Source of the DNA: Hofstenia miamia
Lineage: Eukaryota > Xenacoelomorpha > Acoela
NCBI GenBank assembly: GCA_004352715.1
Contig: SCFE01000069.1
Location: forward strand, 138,634 to 202,633
Length of the DNA: 64,000 nucleotides
Direction: 5' to 3'
Shown: in pieces, positions 22,491 through 33,198 of the stretch
Numbering within the stretch: position 1 is the stretch's first letter
How the letters are laid out: every line of letters begins with the position of its first letter
Notes under the pieces: model-generated
The model's input: the letters and a program-made list of their open reading frames with translations, nothing else
Databases searched by the model: none
Told to the model about the DNA's origin: nothing
Position numbers and translations under genes: made by a program

Positions 22491-22499
22491 ACAAACTCT

Positions 22500-24100
22500 A
22501 AAATAGGGATGACATGATTATATAATTTAATCTATTATTAGCCTGTTTGCTAATTTATAGGTTGTGAAGTTACTGCTTACTTCTCCTAATTACTGATTAT
22601 GTTCTCTTAAAAGACAGATGCAATATTGTGGAATACACATTATGATGCCTTGATTGCAGAAATCGATTGCACACCACAGTGAACATGGACCTCAATTTCT
22701 GATTGCTTGCCATGTATCACAGCTTGTGAATCTTGTGTAGGATTCCCTCATTAAAATAATTACGTGTGAACATAAAATTCACCGATATTAGTGTAATACA
22801 AGCTATGAAATATATTGCTCTCAATGAAACTAAATATTTTGTTGCTGTATTCAATGCTACTGCTGGTAAATATGCATTGTTAACTATATTGCAAAGACAT
22901 ACCCTTGCAAGAATATTTGTTATGTGCTTAATTTAGTAGCGGAGTAAGAGTGAAAATGAAAGAGCATACTCTCCACTATCATGTCTTGCCTTTAGACTAA
23001 TCATAGCATTTATATACGAGTTTAAATTTTTTTCTAGGATCATGAGAAATTTCCGAAAATCCAGGGATGTTTAAAGTTTTGCTTTATGCATTGTTAAGCA
23101 GTCATAGACCACTATCAGAGGTCTAGCCAGAAAATATATATGAGGAGTGCATTTGCAAATGTGCTGCCTCTGCAAGTTGCAGCTAGGAAAGTCTTAGTTT
23201 ACTTCTCTAAACCTACTAGATGTATACTACAATCTTGATTTCCAATATAGTAATTACGCAATTTTGCAAATACGACATATAAGCCATATACTTGCATGTT
23301 GGATAATTCTCCTATGTTATAAAGCGCCAAGCCTACTGGAAGGCAATGATAGCACTTAGATAAAATTTGAAATTCAAATTCCTGTGTACATAAAGTAGAT
23401 TCTCTTATTAGATTATATAAGTGCAGTGAGTTCTAGTAATGTATTTTGACATAGGGCCCTTTCAACATATTAATACTAGGACAAACAAAAACTAAGAGGA
23501 TGCAAGAATTTGTACAGTAAGCTACAAGCGTAATATAAGCAATCAAAAATTGAAATTCATCATTTGACCAGCTACAATGGAAAACATCAAGCAATACAAT
23601 CTGTCCAACACTGCGACTCATTGCATGTTTGTCAGTTTTTGACATTACAAACTTTCGTTTATTTCACAGTAAATTTTGGCCTTGTCAATATGTCCCTGTC
23701 CTTATTAGAAACGTCTCTAGACGTTCATTATAATGATGAAAAAACTACAAAAAATATATATCAATGTAATCTAAATATTGCATTATATATTGATTACAAG
23801 CAGCTATTTAAACTTCAATACTAAATATGATTTCACTTAATTGGATTATAATTAATCTTTTAAAATTAAAAGCTCTTTCATGCACCTTTACCATAAAGAT
23901 GTATCAACTAAAAGTCTGAACGTGTACAGACGTATATGAATTTTGATTGCTTTTAACTTGACAATTTAAGTATATCAAAATTAATTGAAAACATTATTAG
24001 ATATGCATGTGTACAAACAAATTTTTCAATTGTATGAACCATTCTATTGCGTTATCCATTTGAAATTTTTCTTTCACATATTTTTCACAACATACGAGCA
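22500..24100. other. No recognisable gene
   Basis: AT-rich sequence. A plus-strand frame (23,564-23,824) and a minus-strand frame (23,645-23,433) overlap each other and have no conserved features; neither is called. Confidence 0.45.
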
Positions 24101-24109
24101 TAAGTTCTT

Positions 24110-24405
24110 CTAGTCAGTCATTGTTCTTGAGCGGTTCTCTATAATTCTGAGGATGTACCAAGGAATCGTTGGTTGGAAGCAACAGCCACCAAGAATGAAT
24201 GACATAATTTCATATGCTTCAATAAGATAAGGATATTTGTAAAACTTAGTGGCATATCCAATTGATAATTGATGACGTAGGAGTGTGTGAAAGCAATTAG
24301 TACACATCAAATCAAAAAGAATGCAATGATGAGATTGACACTTAATAAAACATATCAGTGTTGTAAGCAATGCGAGGAATGGTGGAATGCCCCCAACATA
24401 CTTTT
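24110..24405 (-). CDS. Probable terminal exon of an unidentified spliced gene
   Basis: The minus strand is open from about 24,405, after a weak acceptor (GTTTAAAAG), to a TAG near 24,112. It reads YVGGIPPFLALLTTLICFIK, then LFDLMCTNCFHTLLRHQLSI, YLIEAYEIMSFILGGCCFQP and ends ENRSRTMTD. The regular hydrophobic spacing suggests alpha-helical repeats (armadillo/HEAT-like) instead of random translation. There is no start codon in context and no recognised family. It may belong with the exon at 20,857-20,996 or to another gene whose upstream exons lie in the repeat region to the right. Confidence 0.4.
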
Positions 24406-24419
24406 AAACTTCATTTTGA

Positions 24420-25525
24420 TTTGTTAAATCAAGATTTTCGAAAAAAATTTAAATATTTAAAAGCGAAGGTCTAAAACTGTATTTTAGGCTTTGCACTACT
24501 TTGATTACTCATTTAATCATGACTGAAAAAATGATCTTTACGCCCCTGAAACAGGATAGTAATTCGAGATTAAGTAGTAAAGGATTGGCAATTAACACAT
24601 TAGGATTTACTGAACCTTGTTTATTCTTCTATGGCAAGGCGTAAAAATATGTTTTGAGACTTTGATATCAGGCCTGATTCTTAAGTCTAGAAGTAAAAAT
24701 ATATAGACTGGAAATACAATATTTAAATGCAAAAAATTAAAGAGCTGTGAAACTTGGTATCATTGAAAACCATCTCCAATTCCTACAATTATCAGGCATC
24801 AAGATGACAAATTATATCATTCGATCATTAGCAGTCTATTACATCCACTCTCCTGCATGCTAAACATGAGGGCATACTATTCAAATGAAAGACTAAAACC
24901 GCGTCTTCCTGCTTGCAAAAATGTAAAAACAGAAGGAGAATTTTCAGTTTTTCCAGACCGGTTTCTGCGAAACTGAATTGAATTTTCAATTTTGCTTCTC
25001 CTGTATTGGAGTAATCAATATATAACTCTTCAATAGCTTTATTGTTTGTAGTTGTACGATCTCATATACTTTACAATTTTAAAGTATTAATTACAAACTT
25101 CATTTTGTAAATATTAACATACAATTTACGACATATTAATGTACAAAATTTTACAAACAAGCAAATTTTTAAGAATAAGATAAAATATTAGAAATAAAAT
25201 AATTTACAAAATATATAAATAATAAATAAACAGGTTCGATAGTTTCAACAGGCATTCAATTTTTTATGGGTATCCTAAACTATATTGTGCTGCCAATAGG
25301 TTTTGTTTCAATAGTTTTTTTAATTGTAAGTTGTTCCACATATTTACAGTAATATATGGGTAGCTCTTCCTCCATTTCTGAGTTTTGGAAGGTACTTGAT
25401 ATATGCATCTTTTTCCAATTCTTTTTATATAATGTATCTAGTGAGAAAGTCTGTCAATTCTGTATGATAGTTAATGTGCTTATAAATGTTTACTACAACT
25501 GATGTACTTGATATAGTAAAAGGTG
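24420..25525. other. No recognisable gene
   Basis: AT-rich sequence leading into the (ATT)n tract. No conserved coding text was recognised. Confidence 0.45.
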
Positions 25526-25529
25526 CAAG

Positions 25530-25530
25530 A

Positions 25531-25584
<54 letters not shown>
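25530..25584. repeat. (ATT)n microsatellite, 3' tail of LINE copy 1
   Basis: An uninterrupted ATT trinucleotide tract. On the minus strand it is (AAT)n and directly follows the end of the LINE below. Dong/R4-type elements end in, and insert at, such trinucleotide repeats. Confidence 0.95.
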
Positions 25585-25585
<1 letters not shown>

Positions 25586-27200
25586 TTAATTCTCACAGCT
25601 TCATGCTGGGAACTCACCAGTTCCCAGGGAGTCTGAGAGCTTTTCCTAAGGACTCTAGCTGTTCCTAGCAATGCTGCATTCTGTGCTACTGCTCCTCCCC
25701 ACTTTGGTACTCCCAACTCCTCCAAGTATCTCTTATGTTTCTTACTCACTGCTCCTAGTGCTCCTACAACTACTGGGACTACTTCAACTTTCTTTACTTC
25801 CACAGCCTTTCTATTTCCTCTGTCAACTCCCTGTAATTGTCTATCTTCTCTTTCTCATTGCTTTCTATATTCCTGTCCTTTGGTACTGCTATGTCTATCA
25901 CTGTTCCCAATCTTTTCTTTTTGTCTACCACTACTATGTCTGGCCTCCGTGCTTCTATTACCTTGCTTGTCTGGATGTTGAAGTCCCACAGTATCTTAAC
26001 CTTATCATTCTCTATGACTCCCTGTGGCTTGTGCTCATACCACTTGTCTCCTGCTTCTAACCCATGCCGCCTACTTAAACTCTAATGTACCATTCTTCGC
26101 ACTTTATTATGCCTGAACTTATACTCATTCTGTGCCAACTTCTCACACCCTGCTATCTACTGTCTCCGCCTCTTTCCTACACTTATCACTTACTTCTACT
26201 CTTCTGTCTATATGCTTCTTCACCCAATTTGTTCTTATTGCTTGCTCCTGTGCTGCCATTATCAGTGCTTCAGTTTCTCTTTTTAGTCTTGCTTTCTTCT
26301 CTGTCACATTTTTCTGTGTTCCTCCAGTATTCTCCATGCATTNCTTTCGTTACTCTCCTCTTGTATTCTTTTCCTCATTTCCTCATGATTTGTTCTATCT
26401 TTCTCTATCACACCTAAGTACTTGTACCCCTCTTTGACTTCCTCAATCTTATTCCCACTGCTCGTCCTCAAACCATCTCCATCTACGCACTTGCCTCTAG
26501 NTACACATTCCTTTAGCCTTAGTGCTTCTGCTTCTACAGTTTCCTCCACACTTAGCAGTCATTTCCCTCAATTATGCCTTGCCATGTACAGCCTATCTAG
26601 ATCTCCATTTAAGTTGAATGCTCTCTCTGCTGCTAGTATCTTCCTTGTCTCCCTTTCTAATTCCCTCAGTTCATTTCTGTTCCACCTAACTATTCCTGCG
26701 GAATGTCTCAACACTGGTATTGCCCATGTATTAATTGCCTTTATACTATTCTGCCCATTTAATGCTGACTTCTGTAGTACTTTCGTTACTCTCCTCTTGT
26801 ATTCTTTTCCTCATTTCCTCATGATTTGTTCTATCTTTCTCTATCACACCTAAGTACTTGTACCCCTCTTTGACTTCCTCAATCTTATTCCCACTGCTCG
26901 TCCTCAAACCATCTCCATCTACGCACTTGCCTCTAGTCATTGTCACTGTCACACACTTTCCTAATCCAAACTCCAACCCTGAATCTCTGCTTGCCTTCTC
27001 CAATGTCTCCACTTGCTTCTGCAACATCTTCCTTGAACAAGCATACATCTTCATGTCTTCCATGTACCATAGGTGACTCACTGTTCTACCATTCTTCTCC
27101 ATCGTATACCCTATGTCTGTCTCCTTTAACTTTTCTGTGATAGGGATTAAGCTAACTACAAACAGTAGTGGTGCTAAGCTATCTCCTTAGAATATGCCTG
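25585..27200 (-). mobile_element. Dong/R4-like non-LTR retrotransposon, 5'-truncated copy 1
   Basis: The minus strand holds the C-terminal half of a reverse transcriptase and its downstream region, ending in (AAT)n. From the 5' side: GIF-stop-GDSLAPLLFVVSLIP (27,199-27,140), the catalytic block WYMEDMKMYA (about 27,073; YMED where YMDD is usual), GLEFGLGKC, EEVKEGYKYLGVIEKD, EMRKRIQEES, WYEHKPQGVIENDKVKILWDF with IVVVDKKKRLGTVIDIAV (25,800-26,030), and EVVPVVVGALGAVSKKHKRY with LLGTARVLRK near the end. The copy is truncated inside the palm at the second (ATT)n tract. A stop replaces the usual Gln before GDS, and the frame is broken between 26,300 and 26,700, where two single-n joins and a duplicated segment lie. 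Confidence 0.85.
26344..26936. repeat. 155-bp identical duplication bracketed by single n bases
   Basis: The segment from TTCGTTACTCTCCTCTTG to CTTGCCTCTAG at 26,344-26,500 lies exactly between undetermined bases at 26,343 and 26,501. It is repeated without visible change at 26,781-26,936. An insert identical to neighbouring sequence and bounded by placeholder bases is most simply an assembly error. Confidence 0.85.
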
Positions 27201-27201
27201 C

Positions 27202-27240
27202 ATTATTATTATTATTATTATTGTAATTATTATTATTATT
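27202..27240. repeat. (ATT)n microsatellite, 3' tail of LINE copy 2
   Basis: ATT repeats interrupted once by GTA. The tract separates the truncated 5' end of copy 1 from the 3' end of copy 2. Confidence 0.9.
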
Positions 27241-27395
27241 CTATTCTCACAGCTTCACACTGGTGTGACTCTGAGCTCAGGGAACTCACCAGTTCCCAGG
27301 GAGTCTGGGAGATTTCCTCAGGACTCTAGCTGTTCCTAACAATGCTGCCTTCAGTACTACCACCACTTTTTGGAAATCTTAACTCCTCCAGCTAC
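27241..27395 (-). mobile_element. Dong/R4-like non-LTR retrotransposon, 3' end copy 2
   Basis: CTATTCTCACAGCTTCA followed by ACTCACCAGTTCCCAGGGAG, GGACTCTAGCTGTTCCTA and the segment before CTCCTCCAG repeats the 3' end of copy 1 (25,585-25,730) with moderate divergence and the same orientation. Only the 3' untranslated part and the last codons of the reading frame are present; it then stops matching. It is a severely 5'-truncated insertion. Confidence 0.85.
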
Positions 27396-27639
27396 CTCTT
27401 ATGTTTCTTATATTTCACTTTCTAAATGCCCTTTTAGTTGTTCATTGATCCTGGTTTCAAAATGTCTTGGTATCTCCGACATGAAAGAGATTATTTTCTT
27501 CACATTGTTATATATTTTTAATAGAAAACCATCATTTTGTTGATAGGATCTTTGTTGTTAAGAATCAAATAGTTTCTTTGATATTGTCATTGGTACGATC
27601 TTTGTTACTTCAAGTCTTATATTTATGTTTTTAATCTTT

Positions 27640-28460
27640 GATTTTAGAAATTCTTTTCTTTCTTATATATAAAGTAATTTCCAATAAATTGGTTTCCAAT
27701 CATCTGTTATTGAGGCGTGCTGTTACACAAAATCTCCGGTCGGCAGGAGAAATTAAATTTTTTCCAAAATTTGAAATATACAAGGAAAGCTTGTTAACAA
27801 TTTCAACAACCTCTGCCACAACAATGCGCCTTAATAGGCATTTTCAACATTGTATTAAATTATGCTCCCCAATAGACCTACCCATGCGCAAAGATTTTCA
27901 CATTTGGTAATAGGCTTGGAGAAAATTCTTTGTAAATGTGAAAAAACGGGTAGTCCTTTAAAAATTACGCCAGGCTGCTTAAGGTTAATGTCAAATATTT
28001 CTTGTAATATATATTTTGATGGAATACATTTCTTTAATAATGAATCAAACCAATTTGATAATTTTTAAGTTGTAGATTTTATCATTGATATAATTGGGTC
28101 AAAATTATGGGTCTTTTCGTTTTTATGAATCTTCTGGGGACGATACACTCTGCTTGGTTGACATCCTGTGCTATGAAACTCCTTCTATAACTCCTTTGGT
28201 ATTCTTTCATAGGGACTATCTTCATTAGTGATTGTTAAATTTTTCTTCTTCAAAAATGAACTGTTCTTTCTTAACGTTTTTGTTCCTTATAAGTTTAACA
28301 AACTTAGATCTATCCTTCAAAATATCAACAATCTTTTTAATATATTTAATATACTGATATGACTTTAATATATTTGGATTAAGATCATAAATTTTAATCA
28401 AGTGCCCACCTGTGCCAATGTCGACAGATTGTCTGAAATTTAAACATCGACTTTTCATTT
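27640..28460 (-). pseudogene. Penelope-like reverse transcriptase relic, N-terminal part
   Basis: On the minus strand an open frame (28,458-28,225) contains KKIVDILKDRSKFVKLIRNK. It is followed by EFHSTGCQPSRVYRPQKIHK at about 28,190-28,110, then HNFDPIISMIKSTT and LSNWFDSLLKKCIPSKYILQ. The lead-in helix (D-x-S/R-S-K-F), the YxPxKIHK block, R/D-PIIS and the L..L.. helix follow the order of Penelope-like reverse transcriptases, which copy RNA at target ends with a GIY-YIG nuclease. Farther down (27,905-27,640) the text becomes weak. The catalytic core and GIY-YIG domain are missing here; a GIY-YIG relic is present at 48.9 kb. Confidence 0.7.
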
Positions 28461-28641
28461 AACACAAAATCAATATGGAAAAAGAAAATGAATGAATTAG
28501 TAAATTGTGTCAATATTTTCGTTCTTTCAAAATGATTTTTAGCTTGCCAAAATTCTTACACCAAAAAATAGTAGCTTGTTAGGTGGTTGTCAGTTCATGC
28601 TATTGCTGCTCTTTTGAAAATATAATATTTATAAAAATTTC

Positions 28642-29012
28642 CTATTGGAATTCATAATCTACTTGTAGTTTTCTTACTTTTGTTTTAAATAACATAAGTA
28701 AAACGCTACAAGAGACAACAATAAAAGTATGAAAATAATATAATAGAAGTCCATGGTCCGTCTCAAATGACACTTTTTCAAAAAAAATTGTGGTAGAATT
28801 TTTGATATTTTCAATATTCTGATATACAAAATGAGTTAGACGTAAGAAAATACCAAAAATTAATGAATTCATAAATGTGTTAAAACATTTTAACCTACTG
28901 ATATCTACGTTGCAAGGATTCATTGAAACTCTCCCCATATCAAAGTAATTAAAATTTTGGCCAACATAGAATCGTATTTTGGAGCAATAGACAACACAAG
29001 GTGGTAGCAGGG
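28642..29012 (-). CDS. Probable last exon of a single-pass membrane protein
   Basis: A long pyrimidine-rich tract ending CAATTGACAG is a strong acceptor; the frame then stays open for 371 nt to a TAG at 28,642. It begins LLPPCVVYCSKIRFYVGQNF, continues with cysteine-containing text and an NST glycosylation site, and ends with a hydrophobic segment LLLYYFHTFIVVSCSVLLML followed by the basic stop-transfer FKTKVRKLQ and a short tail. That architecture suits the end of a type I membrane protein. No in-context ATG starts the frame, which agrees with it being a 3' exon. Upstream exons would lie above 29.1 kb; none was securely found. The family is unknown. Confidence 0.5.
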
Positions 29013-29069
29013 CTGTCAATTGTTGAAATAATGATGTAAAATAAGAAAGTAATAGAATTAACACATGTA

Positions 29070-30950
29070 ATCAATTACTTGCGATCCTCTGGTAAACCAC
29101 CAGCAGCAAAATTAGCGACCCACCAGTGAATTTTGACCATCGCCTCATTAGTGATCCACTTGTGGCGATCAGTGTTATGACAGAAGCAAAGTATTTTACC
29201 ATTAACAAAAGCAAATGTTTATAGTGTTTCATACATTACAGGTTAAACAAGCAACATCACAATAAAGATGGGGTGCTGATTCAGATATGGTACCATTCCA
29301 TTATGTAACATCATCAAAAAATTTTAATTGGATGGGTACAATGACTTGAACATATTGACGTCACGACGACTTCTAAAATTCTGTATGTGCAGCATTTGAA
29401 GGCGTATTCAAAAAGGGAACACTCAGTTGGAAAATCTTATTCCCAGGTTGAATGCAGTTATTCAAAATAATTGATGTCATTTCAATGTCAATCATATGAC
29501 CTCTGTGCAGTATTTGATTGTCCCCTCAAATCTCAGATGCTTAGTTTAAACTTTGATTACAAGGGAACATTTTAAACAATTTGCAGGTATTAATAAAACA
29601 ATTTGTATATAAACCTGGGACAAGCTGTAACTCGTTTATTACTATCAATTAGTTTAGCTCAACAATTTGGGAATCGTTACCTATTGGTATACAGCTATAG
29701 TGGATAAAAATTTGTGCCTGTTGGTCTGCATGAATGCATGCTTATTTTAATGCCATTTATCTTATGTTATTAAGATCTTTGGCATGATGCCGCATGGAAT
29801 TGGTAACCACAACTCTTCTTGGAATCTAAAGAATTCTAGTTGTTTAATTACAGGTCATTTCTTTTGCTGGAATCAGGTTGGAGTAGGGGGATTCTTTGTT
29901 TCTAAAGCTAAGGAATATCCATTCACTACATGAAAAACATTTTATTGCTTCATGTCGTTTTTTGTACTGTAAATCGCCAGGCAGTGATTCACGTACTATA
30001 GGTAAAATTTTAATTGACGTTTTTAGGAATGTCAAAAGCTCCATTAACCCCTTCCAAAAGCATGTCAGTTCACCTTGGGTGATAATGCTGGCTGTTGCCT
30101 TGTTTAGCTAAATGAAACACAAAAACAAATCACAATAACAGTGTGTTAAGTGTATATAACTGAAAGCACAAATGGAAAAACTTTCTTCTTCAAATTTTGA
30201 GATTAAATATTTATATTAATAAACAAAATTACAATATTAGAAAAATGCAATGCACCATTATCAAAGAACTTTATTGAAAAATGGTAATGATTTACACATT
30301 TTACTTGCTGTTAAAGCCCATATATAGATAATTTTGTTAATCTTGACATGAAAACATGGATAATTATCTAAAAGCAGTGCCTTCCTTATATATCACTCTT
30401 TTCCTTTCTCCAATTATTTTATTATTAAGGATTATTTTTATTTTACATAGGAAAACTTAATAAACAAGAAAGTGTAAAATATTCATTTTGCAAGGCAGAA
30501 AAATAACACTGAGGAGATAATTGTAGCCAAAGGAACATTCTTAAACATTATTCGTACCTTTCACCTGGTAGCCTGAATATTGATGCGACCTCCTATGTAT
30601 GATAAAAAAGATTGAAAAAGAAAACGCTAGTTATTGATATGTACAAAATTGCCCTTTTCATTTTACATTTGTTAGAAAAAACAAGAAAAGTACATTTACT
30701 TTTTTAGAAAAAGCATCATTTTAACGTTAATTACTTCAGCAGAATGGCATATGTATTTACAATGTTTATATCTAATCTGCATAAAATGATCAATTAATAG
30801 TAAATTAGTACTACTAAAAATTAGCCAATCTTGCATCTCGGTTTAGCCAATAAATATTTAAATTATTCAGCATAGGCAATCCTTGAAATAAATTCGATTT
30901 TAGAAGAACAAAGAATCAAATATTATATCTCAGACCAAAGTAGTCGTTCG
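29070..30950. other. Intergenic or intronic sequence, no secure gene
   Basis: AT-rich. Overlapping frames on both strands at 29,844-30,111 show weak protein-like character, but neither has supporting splice or start signals. A small inverted motif (GCGACCCACCAGTG and CCACTTGTGGCGATC) lies at 29,113-29,174. Confidence 0.4.
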
Positions 30951-30956
30951 CCTGCC

Positions 30957-32795
30957 ATGCTGTTCATAAGTCTAATTTTACATTTCACATCTTTCAATGC
31001 TGCTTGCAAAGCCAGTCTAATAATGAAACAGACGATGTCCGTTCTCTCCGATCAACTTAATTTTCCGAAATATGCTGAATGCGCAAGCGCCTCACATCAT
31101 TCCGAAAAAAGTATTATTATGTGCAAATTTGGAAAGCATATGCGATTTTACGAAAAAAAGAACGAAAAGGATGCGAAATTCATTATTAGAAAACTAACTT
31201 TTGAAATAACAGATATCATTCAGAGAAGTGATAAAGAATTTCAATTTATATTTAATTTGCCAATAATTTCAAGTGTTCATTTTAATATTACTATACAAAA
31301 TGTTGGAGAAAAAAAGGTATATTTTGACAATTCGACGGTATTTCAACCCACGTTTACTACACCATTTCTTCGCAATGCTATAAATACTCCAGTTCATACG
31401 GATTCCGCGAAATCATTTTATGTTGCAGTGAGTGGAAAGCTGTATATAGGTAATGAGTTTGATATTTACAAATCATGTGCAACTAGTAAAGGTGCCATAT
31501 ATATAAATACAGTAGACTTAGTAGAACACAAATTCCACATTCATTTGTCATATCATCCAATACCCTACATTATACAAATTAATACTCCTTTTGGTGATAC
31601 CGTCGTTTCAGTAAATGATCAAAACATTGATGACATTACCGAAGTAATTATGGTTGTTCCAGATGATGTTGTTTTACCAGGAGTATTTAATATAAACTAT
31701 AATTACAGTATAATTTGTGAATTTGAAGAAAATGATCCTGTTTCAATTCCAGGAAATTTTTCTAACCACTTTGAATATATTGCTTTCGTTTACTCTTGGT
31801 TTAAAAAGGGTCACGAAGACATCATAATGTCCGAGGCTGTAAATTGTGACTTGTTAATGTTTCTAAACTGGTATTCAAATTTGGACAAAGTTTGCTATTC
31901 TCCAATTAATAAGAACCTAGTTTTAATTGGAGGGGCATTAAATCAAGGAGAATTCCATGTTTCCCTGTCGGATGAAAATTCGTTCTTGGAGAGACCGAAA
32001 TGTGAGTATAAATTTCGTTCATTTAAACATAAATTCTTCTGTTTTAATGGTCAGTCCATCTTTGAGATATCACTGAATGAGAATTATGAAGTTGATATTT
32101 TGCAGAAAAAACTGCAATTCGAAGTTGCAAATGCAAACATATTCTTATCTGCTCCACAGGATGATTTAAGATGCATAACAAAGGTAGCTTTGTACATTTG
32201 TGGCGATGCTAATATTACCTTAGTAAAAAATTCTTCACGGGAATTTTTGACAATTAATGCTGCAATTAATGCGTCTTCATTTATTGTGATCACAGTATTT
32301 TTAGAAGATGATACTTGTGAAGCTGTTTCTAAATTTTCACTAATTGCATATTTTCCCGATGATAATATTTTAGGAGGGAACACATCTTTGGCCTGCGATA
32401 AATTTTTTGCAGACGCAGTGGGAAACCTCAAATGCCTTACTCCCGAATATATAATAGTTGATCTACGATTTTCTTATGGCAGATATTTGCTCCCGTTGCA
32501 TAGCAAAACACTAATTCCAAAGAGCGTGAAAATTCCAATACTATTTCTTTTTGGTATTTTTGATATTGATGAAGATATTGATTGGTGTATGTTTGAACCC
32601 GCTGATTTGAAAACGTTCCGTGGAAATTATTACGTTTCAAATAATCCAGTATTTGTTTTTTATCATGCAATATTTCATGCATGGCTTGAATTTGAAGCAG
32701 TATATGCCACATTGGATATTAATCGTGATGGCTATGATGACTTGGTTCTTACAAATGGTGGCAATATTGTTATTCTATATAATCAGCTCAAATAA
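30957..32795 (+). CDS. Intact secreted protein, 612 aa, single exon, unknown family
   Basis: This is the only long uninterrupted gene in the window. The first ATG (30,957) starts a classical signal peptide, MLFISLILHFTSFNAACKAS, so secretion or extracellular display is likely. The mature part has scattered cysteines, many N-x-S/T sites (NIT, NST, NYS, NFS, NSS, NAS, NTS) and alternating beta-strand-like hydrophobic residues, as in extracellular beta-sandwich or propeller proteins. Near the C-terminus DINRDGYDDLVLTNGG (residues 587-602) has the D-x-N-x-D-G-x-x-D calcium-loop pattern of FG-GAP/VCBS repeats. Only one such repeat is obvious. There is no transmembrane segment at the C-terminus. 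The gene is intronless; a TATA-like or polyadenylation signal was not clear. It is flanked by repeats and a retrotransposon and may be a retrocopy or lineage-specific gene. The function is unknown. Confidence 0.85.
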   Translation: MLFISLILHFTSFNAACKASLIMKQTMSVLSDQLNFPKYAECASASHHSEKSIIMCKFGKHMRFYEKKNEKDAKFIIRKLTFEITDIIQRSDKEFQFIFNLPIISSVHFNITIQNVGEKKVYFDNSTVFQPTFTTPFLRNAINTPVHTDSAKSFYVAVSGKLYIGNEFDIYKSCATSKGAIYINTVDLVEHKFHIHLSYHPIPYIIQINTPFGDTVVSVNDQNIDDITEVIMVVPDDVVLPGVFNINYNYSIICEFEENDPVSIPGNFSNHFEYIAFVYSWFKKGHEDIIMSEAVNCDLLMFLNWYSNLDKVCYSPINKNLVLIGGALNQGEFHVSLSDENSFLERPKCEYKFRSFKHKFFCFNGQSIFEISLNENYEVDILQKKLQFEVANANIFLSAPQDDLRCITKVALYICGDANITLVKNSSREFLTINAAINASSFIVITVFLEDDTCEAVSKFSLIAYFPDDNILGGNTSLACDKFFADAVGNLKCLTPEYIIVDLRFSYGRYLLPLHSKTLIPKSVKIPILFLFGIFDIDEDIDWCMFEPADLKTFRGNYYVSNNPVFVFYHAIFHAWLEFEAVYATLDINRDGYDDLVLTNGGNIVILYNQLK

Positions 32796-32799
32796 TCAT

Positions 32800-33198
32800 T
32801 CAATAGAAACATACACACTTTGGCAAAGTTTTGCAATGTTTTTTTTTCAATTTACTGTAAAATATAATGAACTTAAGTAATTGTAACTGATTTGTATATT
32901 TTGTCACAATATGATAGAAGCAAACCAGTATATTATATAACAATTTTGACAAATATATGTATTTCTATGCATTTATTCCTGCATTTCATTTATCCAAAGC
33001 ATATCAGCATTGAGGAAATTTTATATGAATGAAAAAAATAGTGCAATTTCGAAGCCTAGTAAAATTCATATCTATCTTAATCTTAGGCAGCCTCGCGTTC
33101 TTAAAGGGCAAATTATATTTCTAGATTTTCAATGAATTTCTTCCAAGTCTCTTAGGAAACTTGCAATCTTGAAAATTTATTCTCAAAGTATTCATTAA
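32800..33198. other. Downstream flank, no gene
   Basis: AT-rich sequence between the secreted-protein gene and the LTR element. No clear AATAAA signal was identified close to the stop codon. Confidence 0.5.

Noticed and set aside
25486-25668. Frames of poly-isoleucine and poly-asparagine
   Set aside because: They are translations of the (ATT)n microsatellite, not proteins.
25671-27140. Several plus-strand frames rich in Leu, Ser, Pro and Tyr
   Set aside because: They are antisense to the Dong/R4-like LINE, whose coding text on the minus strand is convincing.
32084-32712. Minus-strand frames inside the 612-aa gene
   Set aside because: They are antisense shadows of the intact plus-strand gene.
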